Positions 41,176 to 49,183 of a DNA stretch of 64,000 bases are shown here, one piece after another. Below the pieces are notes generated by a model. That model did no database searches. It had not been told where the DNA came from and was given only the letters and a program-made list of their open reading frames with translations. Location: NCBI RefSeq assembly GCF_024363255.1, contig NZ_AP026070.1, positions 3,224,001 through 3,288,000 of the forward strand. The letters are read 5' to 3'. Both the position numbers and the translations under genes were made by a program. The first letter of the stretch is position 1, and each line of letters opens with the position of its first letter. The stretch is from Shewanella sp. NFH-SH190041 (GTDB taxonomy: Bacteria; Pseudomonadota; Gammaproteobacteria; Enterobacterales; Shewanellaceae).

Positions 41176-41637
41176 CTATACTGGCAATATTTCAGCTTGC
41201 TCATGCCAACTTTTCAACCATTGCAGCGCCAATAGATCCGGTGTCATGGTTTCCATCGCATCAATTTTCAACATAGGTAGCAAAGCACGGCAGCCTAACT
41301 CATTAAGTAGTGACTCAAGCTGTAATCCTGCGCCACAAAAAGTGTCATAACTGGAGTCGCCCAAGGCGACAATGGCATAATTTAATTCGGGCAGCCATGG
41401 TGCTTGAGATTGCATCTGGGTAAACCAAGGCTGTAATTCATCTGGAATATCCCCCTGGCCGGTAGTGGCACAGATAAGCAATAGCAACTCATCTGTGGGC
41501 GGCACAAAACCATCTAGCTCATGCATTTGCCATAATCTGGCTTCATATCCGAGTTGCTCAAGTGATCGATGTAGCACTTCTGCAACGGATTGGGCACTGC
41601 CATATACTGTTCCGAACAGCAGATTGACTTTCTTCAT
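41176..41637 (-). CDS. yqcA: Flavodoxin (YqcA type)
   Basis: 153 residues from ATG 41637 (MKKVNLLFGTVYGSAQSVAE). FMN phosphate loop GTVYGSAQS; CATTGQGDIPDEL and ALGDSSYDTFCGAG are the isoalloxazine-binding loops, matching E. coli YqcA closely in motif spacing. MioC is the close alternative, but clustering with truC and yqcC favours YqcA. It is a small electron carrier of undefined partner. Confidence 0.85.
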   Translation of the reverse strand: MKKVNLLFGTVYGSAQSVAEVLHRSLEQLGYEARLWQMHELDGFVPPTDELLLLICATTGQGDIPDELQPWFTQMQSQAPWLPELNYAIVALGDSSYDTFCGAGLQLESLLNELGCRALLPMLKIDAMETMTPDLLALQWLKSWHEQAEILPV

Positions 41638-41803
41638 GGTATACTCCCTTGCCAAATTCGATGACTGGTCCCTGTGTTCCCAGCACTGACCCGGCTGCGC
41701 TTTTTGTACCTTACGCAGCCAGCTGTCAGAGTAGGAAATTTTGATCAGTCAGGTCAATAGCTTGCTTACCAAGTTTGTATTATGCACAGCCAGGAGCACC
41801 CCA

Positions 41804-41974
41804 ATGCGCCATGCCAACCGCCCTGTTCGACAGCGGCACCTGAAGCATCTGCACAAAACCACCCACCACAGACGCAGCTGTTATTTTTGTGCCCGGGAAC
41901 AGGAGTCCAAGACCGAGCCATCAACCACTATGACCACCCCGCCCCCGGTGCCGTTTTCAAGCAATCAGTATTGA
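41804..41974 (+). CDS. Possible 56-residue basic CxxC protein
   Basis: ATG 41804 has an excellent Shine-Dalgarno (AGGAG, 7-base spacing). The product is basic and His/Arg-rich in its first half (MRHANRPVRQRHLKHLHKTT), has a single CxxC (SCYFCARE) and a Thr/Pro-rich tail. Codon choice looks like neighbouring genes. Its last 18 bases overlap the 3' end of truC on the other strand. I do not recognise the family. Confidence 0.5.
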   Translation: MRHANRPVRQRHLKHLHKTTHHRRSCYFCAREQESKTEPSTTMTTPPPVPFSSNQY

Positions 41975-42763
41975 GGACGAACCACTGAGACACGCTTCAT
42001 CCCAGCCCAAGCCAGCGAAAATATCCAGCCATTCCGGCTCTAACTCTGTCTCAATCGTCATGGGCTGCTGAGTTACCGGGTGTACAAACGACAATTGCTT
42101 GGCAATCAGCCACAGCCGATTATGTTGAAAGTGCTCTCGGAAAAAACGGTTCTGTTTACCATCACCGTGCGTGGTGTCCCCAAGGATGGGGTGCCTTAAA
42201 TGTGCCATATGACGTCTTAGCTGATGTTTACGCCCAGTTAAGGGTTCAAGCTGCATCAGAGCAAAACGGCTGGTTGGGTAGCGGCCTGAACTAAAAGGAA
42301 TTTCACTGTTAAGCAATGGCGTATAACACGTAATCGCCTCTTGGGCGGCTTTATCCTCATTCGCATATTTATCCGCCACTTTATCCAGCTCTTCTTTCAG
42401 CGGATAGTCTAACTCCCCGGCTTCATGCATATTGCCTCTCACTAATGCCAGATAACGCTTACGGACACTGTGCCCAGCAAACTGCTGACACAATTTGGCC
42501 GCCACCTCACTGCTCTTAGCAAACAACAACACCCCGGACGTCGGCCGATCTAACCTGTGCACAGGAAACACGTGGCATCCAACCAGATCCCGAGTCATCT
42601 GCATGGCGAAATATTTCTCTTTACGCGCCAGATAAGTACGGTGGACCAGCAATCCAGCAGGCTTATGGATGGCAACCAGATGCTCATCTTCAAATAACAC
42701 AGATATTTCAGGCGCTACTTCTACTGCATCAGGGACGGTAGTAATCATCTTATCGGGATTCAT
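41957..42763 (-). CDS. truC: tRNA pseudouridine(65) synthase TruC
   Basis: 268 residues. The RluA-type catalytic motif VFPVHRLDRPTSGVLLFAKS holds the Asp; TGRKHQLRRHMAHLRHPILGD follows. It is the RluA-family enzyme with the TruC signature KEELDKVADKYANEDKAAQ. It isomerises U65 in the acceptor region of certain tRNAs. The first codon overlaps yqcC by 14 bases; an alternative ATG at 42748 removes the overlap. Confidence 0.94.
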   Translation of the reverse strand: MNPDKMITTVPDAVEVAPEISVLFEDEHLVAIHKPAGLLVHRTYLARKEKYFAMQMTRDLVGCHVFPVHRLDRPTSGVLLFAKSSEVAAKLCQQFAGHSVRKRYLALVRGNMHEAGELDYPLKEELDKVADKYANEDKAAQEAITCYTPLLNSEIPFSSGRYPTSRFALMQLEPLTGRKHQLRRHMAHLRHPILGDTTHGDGKQNRFFREHFQHNRLWLIAKQLSFVHPVTQQPMTIETELEPEWLDIFAGLGWDEACLSGSSSILIA

Positions 42764-43070
42764 TCAGTAAATTATCCAACTCTTCCAACAATTGAATTAG
42801 GGAAATTCTTTCAGGCTCATGCTGCCAAACATGTTGCGCCATGGGGGCAATGCCACATTGTGTTGGTAACAAGGCACCACTATCCAGCAGCGCATACATC
42901 CGCGGAATAAAAATAAACTGTAGCCATTGCTCAAAAGCCAAGGTATCACAGGCAAATGGTGCCTGACTTGCCAATGCGCTGTGATGTGGAGCCGTATCAG
43001 CCCAAAGGGAGTGTGCTTGTAGCTCTTGCTCAAGCTGCTGTAAATAAGCCCGCGTTTGGGTTTGAATCAT
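42750..43070 (-). CDS. yqcC: YqcC family protein (DUF446)
   Basis: 106 residues from ATG 43070 (MIQTQTRAYLQQLEQELQ); the frame is open to 43187 but relatives start here. It has the helical YqcC pattern with LAFEQWLQFIFIPRMYALLDSGALLPTQCGIAPM. The function is unknown; it is conserved next to truC in Enterobacteria and Shewanella. Confidence 0.88.
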   Translation of the reverse strand: MIQTQTRAYLQQLEQELQAHSLWADTAPHHSALASQAPFACDTLAFEQWLQFIFIPRMYALLDSGALLPTQCGIAPMAQHVWQHEPERISLIQLLEELDNLLNESR

Positions 43071-43251
43071 ATTGTAAACCGCTATCAGCTGAGGATCAGG
43101 AAGCCATGATACCACTGCCGCAGAGGTAACGGTCAGCCGGCAAGCCATTCTATCGCGGTTAAACCGCGCAAAGCATCTCACTGTCACCTTGTAAGTAAGT
43201 CGGTATAATCGCCTTAATTTATTCTTTTTATTTCATAATAAAGGTCAGTCC

Positions 43252-44268
43252 ATGGCAGAGCTTACCACCTTGGGTCAACTACTTGATGCCGCCCACAGCC
43301 AATTCACCGTCTTTGATTTAGGGCGGCGAGTACAACATATCGATAATATGGCTTTTTATCAGATTGAAGCCCTACAGGCACCTTACCCCTACCCTATTCA
43401 GGGATATGCCCAATTCGCTCTGGTTTTCTGGGATCACCAGCAGCAATATTTTATCTGGTTTTTAAAGTTGCCACTGGATGAACAAGGATTACTGAATCCG
43501 GCGGCCCGCAGCCAATTTATTGGCATGGTCATCGATGCGTTAGGACAGAATTTAACTCAAAGTCTAAGTGACAGTCAGCAACAGGCGATGGCCAACCACC
43601 CACTCAGTTTTAAACCTTCCCAGGAAAAACTAGCCGTATTCAATGCCATGGTTAGGCGACAGTTGGGACAAGCGGCATCTTCACAGTATGAGTATGCCGT
43701 GCAATATCTATCCGGTAGGGTTGCACAAGACAAGTGGCAACAGGTTGGACTACAGGGATTAGCTGATATCTGTGCCAGGCTGGATTGTGCGGAGCACCAC
43801 CAGCTGATCCTGCGCGGATTATCCCACGCCGCCCCCCAAGTCATCACGGCATTATGTCAGTGCCTTGAACATAGCACTTTAGATAATGTACTAGCCGATG
43901 CCGTTCTAGAGCGGTTTTACAGTGCGGAGAATCACCATTTAAGGCTGTATTTATTGCGAGCGCTGGCTTCCTGCCCCCAACAGAGCGCCTGCGCATTAGA
44001 CTGGCTTGAGCAACATCAATTATTGGATCAGGATGCACTGATCACCATTGCCGCCCGCAATTGGTATGTGCTGAAACTCGAACCAAGTCGCACTCTCTAC
44101 CTCGAAGCCTTATCCGGTCAAGATCAGCGCTTTTTTAATCAGGTATTTGCTGATATTGTCTCCATTCCTGCATTACGACCGCTACTACTGGCAGCGATCC
44201 GCAGTCCACAGCGCAGTACTCAGCTGTCTACAGCCATTGGTGGATTATTTAGAGCGACAAGGACATGA
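43252..44268 (+). CDS. DUF3549 family protein
   Basis: 338 residues beginning MAELTTLGQLLDAAHSQFTVFDLGRRVQ, the DUF3549 start. It is mostly helical, HEAT-like in its second half (repeated LRLYLLRALASCPQQSACALDWL). It is a soluble protein of unknown function restricted mainly to marine gammaproteobacteria. Its stop overlaps the DUF3301 start, so the two are translationally coupled. Confidence 0.9.
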   Translation: MAELTTLGQLLDAAHSQFTVFDLGRRVQHIDNMAFYQIEALQAPYPYPIQGYAQFALVFWDHQQQYFIWFLKLPLDEQGLLNPAARSQFIGMVIDALGQNLTQSLSDSQQQAMANHPLSFKPSQEKLAVFNAMVRRQLGQAASSQYEYAVQYLSGRVAQDKWQQVGLQGLADICARLDCAEHHQLILRGLSHAAPQVITALCQCLEHSTLDNVLADAVLERFYSAENHHLRLYLLRALASCPQQSACALDWLEQHQLLDQDALITIAARNWYVLKLEPSRTLYLEALSGQDQRFFNQVFADIVSIPALRPLLLAAIRSPQRSTQLSTAIGGLFRATRT

Positions 44269-44654
44269 TGACAGACTTGCTAATTATTTTGGCATTACTG
44301 GTGATTGCAGCATTTTTCTGGCAATTACGCTATATGGCGGAGCAGAGCCGACGCTTTGCCGAAAGAGAATGCCGTAAACAAAAGGTACAGTTATTGGCAA
44401 TTGCTATGGAATCCGCCAAACCTTCTCTCGGCGGTCATGCAGGCTTATGTTGGCAAGCCCGCTATCAATTTGAATTTAGCACTGATGGCTTGAATCAATA
44501 CCGAGCACATATTGTGATGCGAGGTAAAACCATTACTAAAATCGAATGGCCTATTTTCCCTGAGCCATTATGGGATGAGGCACCACAAGCAAGAGGTGCT
44601 GTTGGTGGTGGCTGTGGTAGCCGAGGCAATTGTCGCTCAGGGTCTTGTCGCTAA
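44265..44654 (+). CDS. DUF3301 domain-containing membrane protein
   Basis: 129 residues. One N-terminal membrane helix (LLIILALLVIAAFFWQLRYM) is followed by a basic stretch, the DUF3301 body (ARYQFEFSTDGLNQYRAHIVMRGKTI) and a short Cys/Gly-rich tail (GGGCGSRGNCRSGSCR). The function is unknown. It overlaps the DUF3549 gene by 4 bases. Confidence 0.9.
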   Translation: MMTDLLIILALLVIAAFFWQLRYMAEQSRRFAERECRKQKVQLLAIAMESAKPSLGGHAGLCWQARYQFEFSTDGLNQYRAHIVMRGKTITKIEWPIFPEPLWDEAPQARGAVGGGCGSRGNCRSGSCR

Positions 44655-44681
44655 GCTGAACATCAGCTTCTGTCCATGAAT

Positions 44682-44716
44682 AAAAAGAAAGGGCGTGATC
44701 CTTGGATCACGCCCTT
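44682..44716 (-). terminator. Terminator of csrB copy A
   Basis: On the minus strand AAGGGCGTGATCC pairs with GGATCACGCCCTT, followed by TCTTTTT. Confidence 0.93.
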
Positions 44717-45092
44717 CTGTTACTTTGTAAGCCTTCCTGCTATTTTGGTGCTCCCTGCTCCATCCTTGCGACTGAATATGCGTCCTGCATCATCCCTGTC
44801 TTCCCTGATATTCCCTGTACCTAAGTACCTTCCCTGTGACTTGGTGTGTCCATTACCAAGCTTGCTGCATCCCTGAGCGTGTCCTGCCACCATCCCTGAA
44901 AGACTTTTCTTCATCCTGAAGTCAAATCCTGACACAATCCGTTGCTGCCATCCCGGGCCGGTCAACGCTTCCTGCGTTTTTCCATGCTGGGTTATCAGCT
45001 CATTTGAGGCTTTTCGCGGTACATCCTGCACCATTCCTCAATGGTTCACATCCTGTGATAACAGCATCTGCTGTGTAGTTTTCCTTAACGGT
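44682..45092 (-). ncRNA. csrB: CsrB-family small RNA, copy A
   Basis: Read on the minus strand, this stretch carries about 20 GGA motifs, mostly CAGGGA, CAGGA or AAGGA, many in short hairpin-like contexts (for example GTAC-AGGGA-style repeats around 44815 and CAGGGATGATGCAGGA). It ends in a strong terminator. This is the hallmark of CsrB/RsmB RNAs that sequester the translational regulator CsrA. The 5' end is uncertain: a TACAAT at 45102-45097 would give about 410 nt, and a TATAAT at 45206-45201 about 510 nt. A GacA-type box lies upstream. The ORF-like stretches inside are not genes. Confidence 0.9.
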
Positions 45093-45257
45093 TTTCATTG
45101 TAGGTATTCCGCGACAAGCTGTACTGACTGCAGAGCAAAAAAATACCCACATGAAAAACTGTTACACACAGAAACATTTCAAGGTATTGATTTTGAAGGA
45201 ATTATAATGAAACCCTTCATTTTATCTGAATTAAAGCACACAAAAATATTACATTAC

Positions 45258-45275
45258 TGTGAGAGATAGCTTACA
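45258..45275. promoter_or_regulatory. GacA/UvrY-type upstream activating box (copy A)
   Basis: On the minus strand TGTAAG-CTATCT-CTCACA, one mismatch from the GacA consensus TGTAAG-N6-CTTACA. It lies 51 bases before a TATAAT and about 170 bases before the shorter candidate promoter. Both distances are plausible for response-regulator control of csrB. Confidence 0.75.
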
Positions 45276-45374
45276 CAAAGGACAGCTAAAAGTAGGTTTA
45301 ACTGTCAGAAGGGTAAAATAAACTGATAGACAAAATATCGTGTCGTTTTATCTCTATGTGCAGATAAAAATACC

Positions 45375-45407
45375 AAAAAGAAAGGGGCGCGTTTTGCAAC
45401 GCGCCCC
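45375..45407 (-). terminator. Terminator of csrB copy B
   Basis: On the minus strand GGGGCGCGTT pairs with AACGCGCCCC across a four-base loop, then TTTCTTTTT. Confidence 0.93.
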
Positions 45408-45775
45408 CTCGTCTTACATGTAAGCCTTCCCGCTATATGTCGTGCTCCCTGCACCATCCATGCGTCTGTATCACTCCTGTGATATCCTTTCCATCCATGA
45501 ATTCCCTGTACCTGAGTACAACATCCCTGCGCTATCATCCTAAGAGCAATCACTCATCCGAGAGTTGATTTGGCATCCAGCCGAGTTGACTACATCCTGT
45601 AATCACACTATCCCTATCCCTGCTACCGACTTCCCGACGGTCCTTGCATCATCCTGACGCGTGTCCTGTTTCATCCATGATATTCATAAATTCATGTCAG
45701 TCTTTTCAATTAGGGACTTTTACTCTGAACTATATGATTCTGAGCTATACGCTTCCTGCGTTATTGCCATCCCCT
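45375..45775 (-). ncRNA. csrB: CsrB-family small RNA, copy B
   Basis: A second minus-strand RNA, tandem to copy A, with about 20 GGA motifs (CAGGATG, CAGGGAT, ATGGATGG, CGGATG). Near its 3' end it is clearly related to copy A: both share AGGTACAGGGAAT, GTGCAGGGAGCAC and GGAAGGCTTACA before the terminator, but the rest has diverged. The 5' end is unsettled; TTAAAT at 45788-45783 or TATAAA at 45890-45885 could be the -10. It likely acts with copy A in titrating CsrA. Confidence 0.9.
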
Positions 45776-45938
45776 GACTGCCATTTAAGTCTAATCTTTT
45801 ACTGAAAAGATTTCGGCGCATTTTTGTTCAGATGAAACTAATACATCCAGTTACATTTAACAACCATATGAATAACATAGCTATTTTATAAATTCATCCC
45901 AAAAGCTTTATGTTTATCTCTCAGTTCTCTTACGGCTT

Positions 45939-45956
45939 TGTAAGCTATCTCTTACA
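45939..45956. promoter_or_regulatory. GacA/UvrY-type upstream activating box (copy B)
   Basis: A perfect TGTAAG-N6-CTTACA palindrome (N6 CTATCT on the plus strand). It lies 49 bases before TATAAA and about 160 bases before the shorter candidate start of csrB copy B, mirroring the copy A arrangement. Confidence 0.85.
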
Positions 45957-46085
45957 AAAAAAATAGCATATCGCTTAAATATCAGTTTTCGCTATTCTCG
46001 ATTTCAATCAAAACATAAGCAAATGAATGTCTACTGATACTGAAAAACCATTATTTTTGCTCTTCAAACAGGCATCTGTGTTAGA

Positions 46086-46727
46086 TTAATCAGCTAATTT
46101 AGGTCCAGCATAAAACAACAGTTGCCCCTCGGTATTGCCACTCGCAAGCGCACCTAAGGGAACAAATCCATGCTGATTAAACCAATGCAGATGGGTATCT
46201 TGGTTAACCCACACCGCCAAACCATCCATTGATGGCTGCTCATCACACCAATGGGTCACAGCCTGTAATAACAGGTGACTTAATCCTTGTCCCTGTTCCT
46301 GAGGAGCAATACAAACAAACTGGATAATCCCACAATGGGGACCGGGCAATTGCGCCACCAGAGTACTTTCTTTATGCAACCATTGGCGAGTCCCGTGCCA
46401 ACCAGCACCCAATATCATCTTCAAACGCCAGTGCCAGTATCGGCTATCCCCCAAAACATCCTGATGAGCAACAACACAGAGCACACCAATAAGCCGATGC
46501 TGCTCAAAAAGCCCTACCAAAGGTTGCTCTTGTAACCAGAGTTCATGTAACTCCTCCCGAATAGCAGCCCGCAATTTCTGTTCATATTGATTGCGATCAC
46601 CATCAAATAGCGTATCAAGAAAAAAAGGATCATTAAGATAAGCGTTATAGATAACTGAAGCGGCCAAACGAAGATCTTCTCCTGTCAAGTAGACAGCGCG
46701 GTATCTTCCCTCGATGCTATTGTCCAT
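46086..46727 (-). CDS. GNAT family N-acetyltransferase
   Basis: 213 residues. The acetyl-CoA binding core is IIQFVCIAPQEQGQGLSHLLLQAV (Q/RxxGxG/A type), followed by LAVWVNQDTHLHWFNQHGFVPLG. The N-terminal half resembles other GNAT proteins with YNAYLNDPFF. The substrate is unknown. It is read toward the csrB genes, with about 130 bases to the nearer GacA-type box. Confidence 0.88.
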   Translation of the reverse strand: MDNSIEGRYRAVYLTGEDLRLAASVIYNAYLNDPFFLDTLFDGDRNQYEQKLRAAIREELHELWLQEQPLVGLFEQHRLIGVLCVVAHQDVLGDSRYWHWRLKMILGAGWHGTRQWLHKESTLVAQLPGPHCGIIQFVCIAPQEQGQGLSHLLLQAVTHWCDEQPSMDGLAVWVNQDTHLHWFNQHGFVPLGALASGNTEGQLLFYAGPKLAD

Positions 46728-46747
46728 TCCGGCACCCTGCTGATAAT

Positions 46748-46770
46748 TAGGTTACTTAAATGTTAACCTA
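46748..46770. promoter_or_regulatory. Inverted repeat upstream of the GNAT gene
   Basis: TAGGTTA and TAACCTA arms separated by 9 bases, 21-43 bases upstream of the GNAT start. Possible operator; the regulator is unknown. Confidence 0.35.
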
Positions 46771-46849
46771 GCAGTCACCTTTCGTATTGTTAAGTATGAA
46801 ATGCTGTCTTGTTAGGGAAGGTATGATGCCCATCATGGCTATTTTTCCT

Positions 46850-46885
46850 AAAAAAAGCCCACAACCATAATGTGCTGTAGGCTTC
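46850..46885 (-). terminator. Terminator of the DUF3192 lipoprotein gene
   Basis: On the minus strand AGCCTACAGC pairs, with two G-U pairs, with GTTGTGGGCT and is followed by seven T. Confidence 0.85.
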
Positions 46886-46920
46886 TTATTTGCGAGGTTG
46901 GTAGCCTCACTGCAGTTTAA

Positions 46921-47295
46921 TCACATCAATTGTGTCGCAGTGGCTCCCCACCCAACTAATTGGCCTTGACGCAATACCAGTGGCGTACATTCATCTTTGC
47001 TGGTGCGACCATCGCCTTGAACACGCTGAGTCCGGTAATACAGCACCTGTACTAATTCATCCTGCCGTTGGTAGGCTTCATTAAAATCAGCAACCCCCAT
47101 TAACTGCTCAATCTGTGCGGCATCCATACCGAGAGTCAACTTCGCTAACATCGCTCGGTTACGACTTTCCTGACTGTGCCATTCATCCTGACTCCATTGC
47201 TGTTCATATCTCCCTTTATCAACTTTGATAATACAACCAGTGAGGCTAAAGGTGGCTATACCGGCAAGCAGCAATGGCATAAACTTAGTGATCAT
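46921..47295 (-). CDS. DUF3192 domain-containing lipoprotein
   Basis: 124 residues from ATG 47295 (MITKFMPLLLAGIATFSLTGC), chosen because AAGGA lies 8 bases upstream; ATG 47304 is in frame above it. The lipobox LTGC predicts a lipidated Cys at about residue 21. The body has KLTLGMDAAQIEQLMGVADFNEAY, a BamE/SmpA-like pattern typical of DUF3192. It is a probable outer-membrane lipoprotein of unknown role. Confidence 0.88.
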   Translation of the reverse strand: MITKFMPLLLAGIATFSLTGCIIKVDKGRYEQQWSQDEWHSQESRNRAMLAKLTLGMDAAQIEQLMGVADFNEAYQRQDELVQVLYYRTQRVQGDGRTSKDECTPLVLRQGQLVGWGATATQLM

Positions 47296-47426
47296 TTTCG
47301 ACATCCTTAATCTATTGTTGGCAAAATCACCTCTTTCCAGCAAAAGTCAGGCCACAAAATTAACTTGTTGATATATATAACTTATCACAAAGTTTCATCC
47401 GTCTAAATTGGGAAAATTCACGATTA

Positions 47427-47738
47427 ATGAGTCAGATAGACCAGATTGTCAGCGTTGCCCGCTTTCTACAGCTAGCCGGTAAAACCCCCACGATTGCGCT
47501 ACTAAAAAGCCAATTAAAAGAGATGCCAATGCCGTTATTGATCCAGGGAATACAAAAATTCAAATCCCTGTCCGCAGCAGAATTGGCCCAAATATCCCCA
47601 TCGGCCGCCCATAATGAGGCAACATCGCCTGCTGCTAATCAGCCAAGCAGCGAACTAGATGAATTAAAACAACAACTGCATCGACTACAGCAGGCTTATG
47701 ATGAGCTGGCTAAGCGCGTTGCGAAACTGGAACACTAA
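47427..47738 (+). CDS. Small hypothetical protein with helix-turn-helix-like N-terminus and coiled coil
   Basis: 103 residues. The first 45 (VARFLQLAGKTPTIALLKSQLKEMPMPLLIQGIQKF) look like a small helical, possibly DNA-binding domain of the KfrA-N type. A Ser/Ala-rich linker and a C-terminal coiled coil (ELDELKQQLHRLQQAYDELAKRVAKLE) follow. The next gene begins 5 bases after the stop, so they form an operon. I do not recognise a named function. Confidence 0.75.
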   Translation: MSQIDQIVSVARFLQLAGKTPTIALLKSQLKEMPMPLLIQGIQKFKSLSAAELAQISPSAAHNEATSPAANQPSSELDELKQQLHRLQQAYDELAKRVAKLEH

Positions 47739-47742
47739 CCCC

Positions 47743-48516
47743 ATGTTTGTTACTGAGTTACGATTTGAATGTTTTGCTGACACCACCATCAGTGCGGCAG
47801 AAAAAGCGATTAATAATCTGCTAGAGGCCTACCGGGCCAATGGTCAGATCTTGGGGCGGGAGTTTGCCGTTGCCTTCAACCAAGGCGAATTTCGGGTACG
47901 ATTGCTGCTGCCGGAAAAAGAGAGTCTGCATTACAGTTTCAACAGCCCTTGGGCCAAACTGGCATTAAAAGAATTAACTGACGCTAAGCTACTCAGCCCT
48001 CGGGAAAAATTTATTGGCCAAGATATTAATTCTGAAGCTAGTGCCACTGAATTTGCCAGTTGGCAGGTACTTTATACCAGCTATGTGCATATGTGCTCGC
48101 CACTGCGTAGCGGGGATAATTTACTGCCAATTCCGTTGTACCGTATTCCTGCAACGTTTAATGGCGATCATAAACGAATTATCCGCTGGCAAACGGAATG
48201 GCAGGCTTGTGATGAATTGCAGATGGCTGCTGCCACCAAGGCGGAATTTGCCGCGTTAGATGAATTAAGCTCACCACAGAGCGATTTATTCCGGCGCGGT
48301 TGGGATCTGCGCGGCCGTATTGAATTTCTGACCCAAATTCCAACCTATTACTACTTATATCGGGTTGGAGGACAAGATAAAACCACAGAAATGAGCCGTC
48401 CTTGCCCCCGCTGTGGTAATCCGGATTGGCGTTTAGAAGAGCCTTTGCTGGATATGTTCCATTTCCGCTGTGATAACTGCCGTATTGTCTCCAATTTATC
48501 TTGGGACTATCAGTAA
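47743..48516 (+). CDS. DUF2310 family Zn-ribbon-containing protein
   Basis: 257 residues from ATG 47743 (MFVTELRFECFADTTISAAEKA). The C-terminus has a rubredoxin/zinc-ribbon pair of CxxC motifs (SRPCPRCGNPDW and FRCDNCRIVSN). The middle contains the DUF2310 stretch IPTYYYLYRVGG. It is cytoplasmic and of unknown function. It follows the small coiled-coil gene by 4 bases. Confidence 0.88.
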   Translation: MFVTELRFECFADTTISAAEKAINNLLEAYRANGQILGREFAVAFNQGEFRVRLLLPEKESLHYSFNSPWAKLALKELTDAKLLSPREKFIGQDINSEASATEFASWQVLYTSYVHMCSPLRSGDNLLPIPLYRIPATFNGDHKRIIRWQTEWQACDELQMAAATKAEFAALDELSSPQSDLFRRGWDLRGRIEFLTQIPTYYYLYRVGGQDKTTEMSRPCPRCGNPDWRLEEPLLDMFHFRCDNCRIVSNLSWDYQ

Positions 48517-48564
48517 TACTAAGCCACAACGCCATTAGTCCGTTTAGCGAAAATCAAACAAATC

Positions 48565-49092
48565 TCAACGACCGGGTTTAACTTTAACCCGGTTATTGGT
48601 ATCTCGACTGGAAGCAATCAGTTCGTCACTGCCTTCGGCTTGAGCGGATTTTGCCAAGCGGTCATATAAGAGCACATTGACTGATGCAGCGAGATTCATA
48701 CAACCAACAGTGGGTACGTAAACCACCGCATCCGCCCGATCAATCACTTGCTGACGAATCGTGCCGTCTTCCGGGCCAAAAATATAAATGGCCTGTTCAG
48801 GATGATTAAATTGCGGTAAAGGAATCGCGCCAAGGACCAAATCAACACAGACTATTTTCATGCCCTGGGGTAAATCATCCAGCAAGTCTACAACCGAGGT
48901 TAGCGGGATCCGCCCCCGTGCATGATGGGTATCCGTGTCATATTGAGTTTGATTACGAGCAGCATATTCATACCGCTGGCCGGTATAACGAACCTGCGCT
49001 GCGCCATAACATCCCGCTGCGCGCATCACACCACCAACATTGGTGGGACTTTTAGGATTAGTTAAGCCGATAATAACTTTTGAAACGCTCAT
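48565..49092 (-). CDS. SPOUT/TrmH family RNA methyltransferase
   Basis: 175 residues from ATG 49092 (MSVSKVIIGLTNPKSPTNVGGVMRAA). SPOUT motifs: NPKSPTNVGGVMRAAGCYG (motif 1), AIYIFGPEDGTIRQQ (motif 2) and VYVPTVGCMNLAASVNVLLY (motif 3, SAM knot). It 2'-O-methylates some RNA; the target is not deducible. Just upstream on the same strand is syd. Confidence 0.9.
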   Translation of the reverse strand: MSVSKVIIGLTNPKSPTNVGGVMRAAGCYGAAQVRYTGQRYEYAARNQTQYDTDTHHARGRIPLTSVVDLLDDLPQGMKIVCVDLVLGAIPLPQFNHPEQAIYIFGPEDGTIRQQVIDRADAVVYVPTVGCMNLAASVNVLLYDRLAKSAQAEGSDELIASSRDTNNRVKVKPGR

Positions 49093-49183
49093 TGTGCCTG
49101 TATCCGATGCCACATATTGTCACGTCAGTGAACAAAAGGGGGCTATTTTTACCAAGCCCCACCGGAAATACAAGCCTGCTGGT

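Noticed and set aside
44720-45034. 104-codon minus-strand frame
   Set aside because: It coincides with the GGA-repeat body of csrB copy A; the repeats give a false coding impression.
45305-45553. 82-codon minus-strand frame
   Set aside because: It overlaps the csrB copy B terminator and 3' repeats and has no start signal.
44701-45700. Possible CRISPR array or tandem repeat from recurring CATCCTG/TCCCTG units
   Set aside because: Spacing is irregular and units are 5-7 bases; on the minus strand they are CsrA-type GGA motifs ending in terminators.
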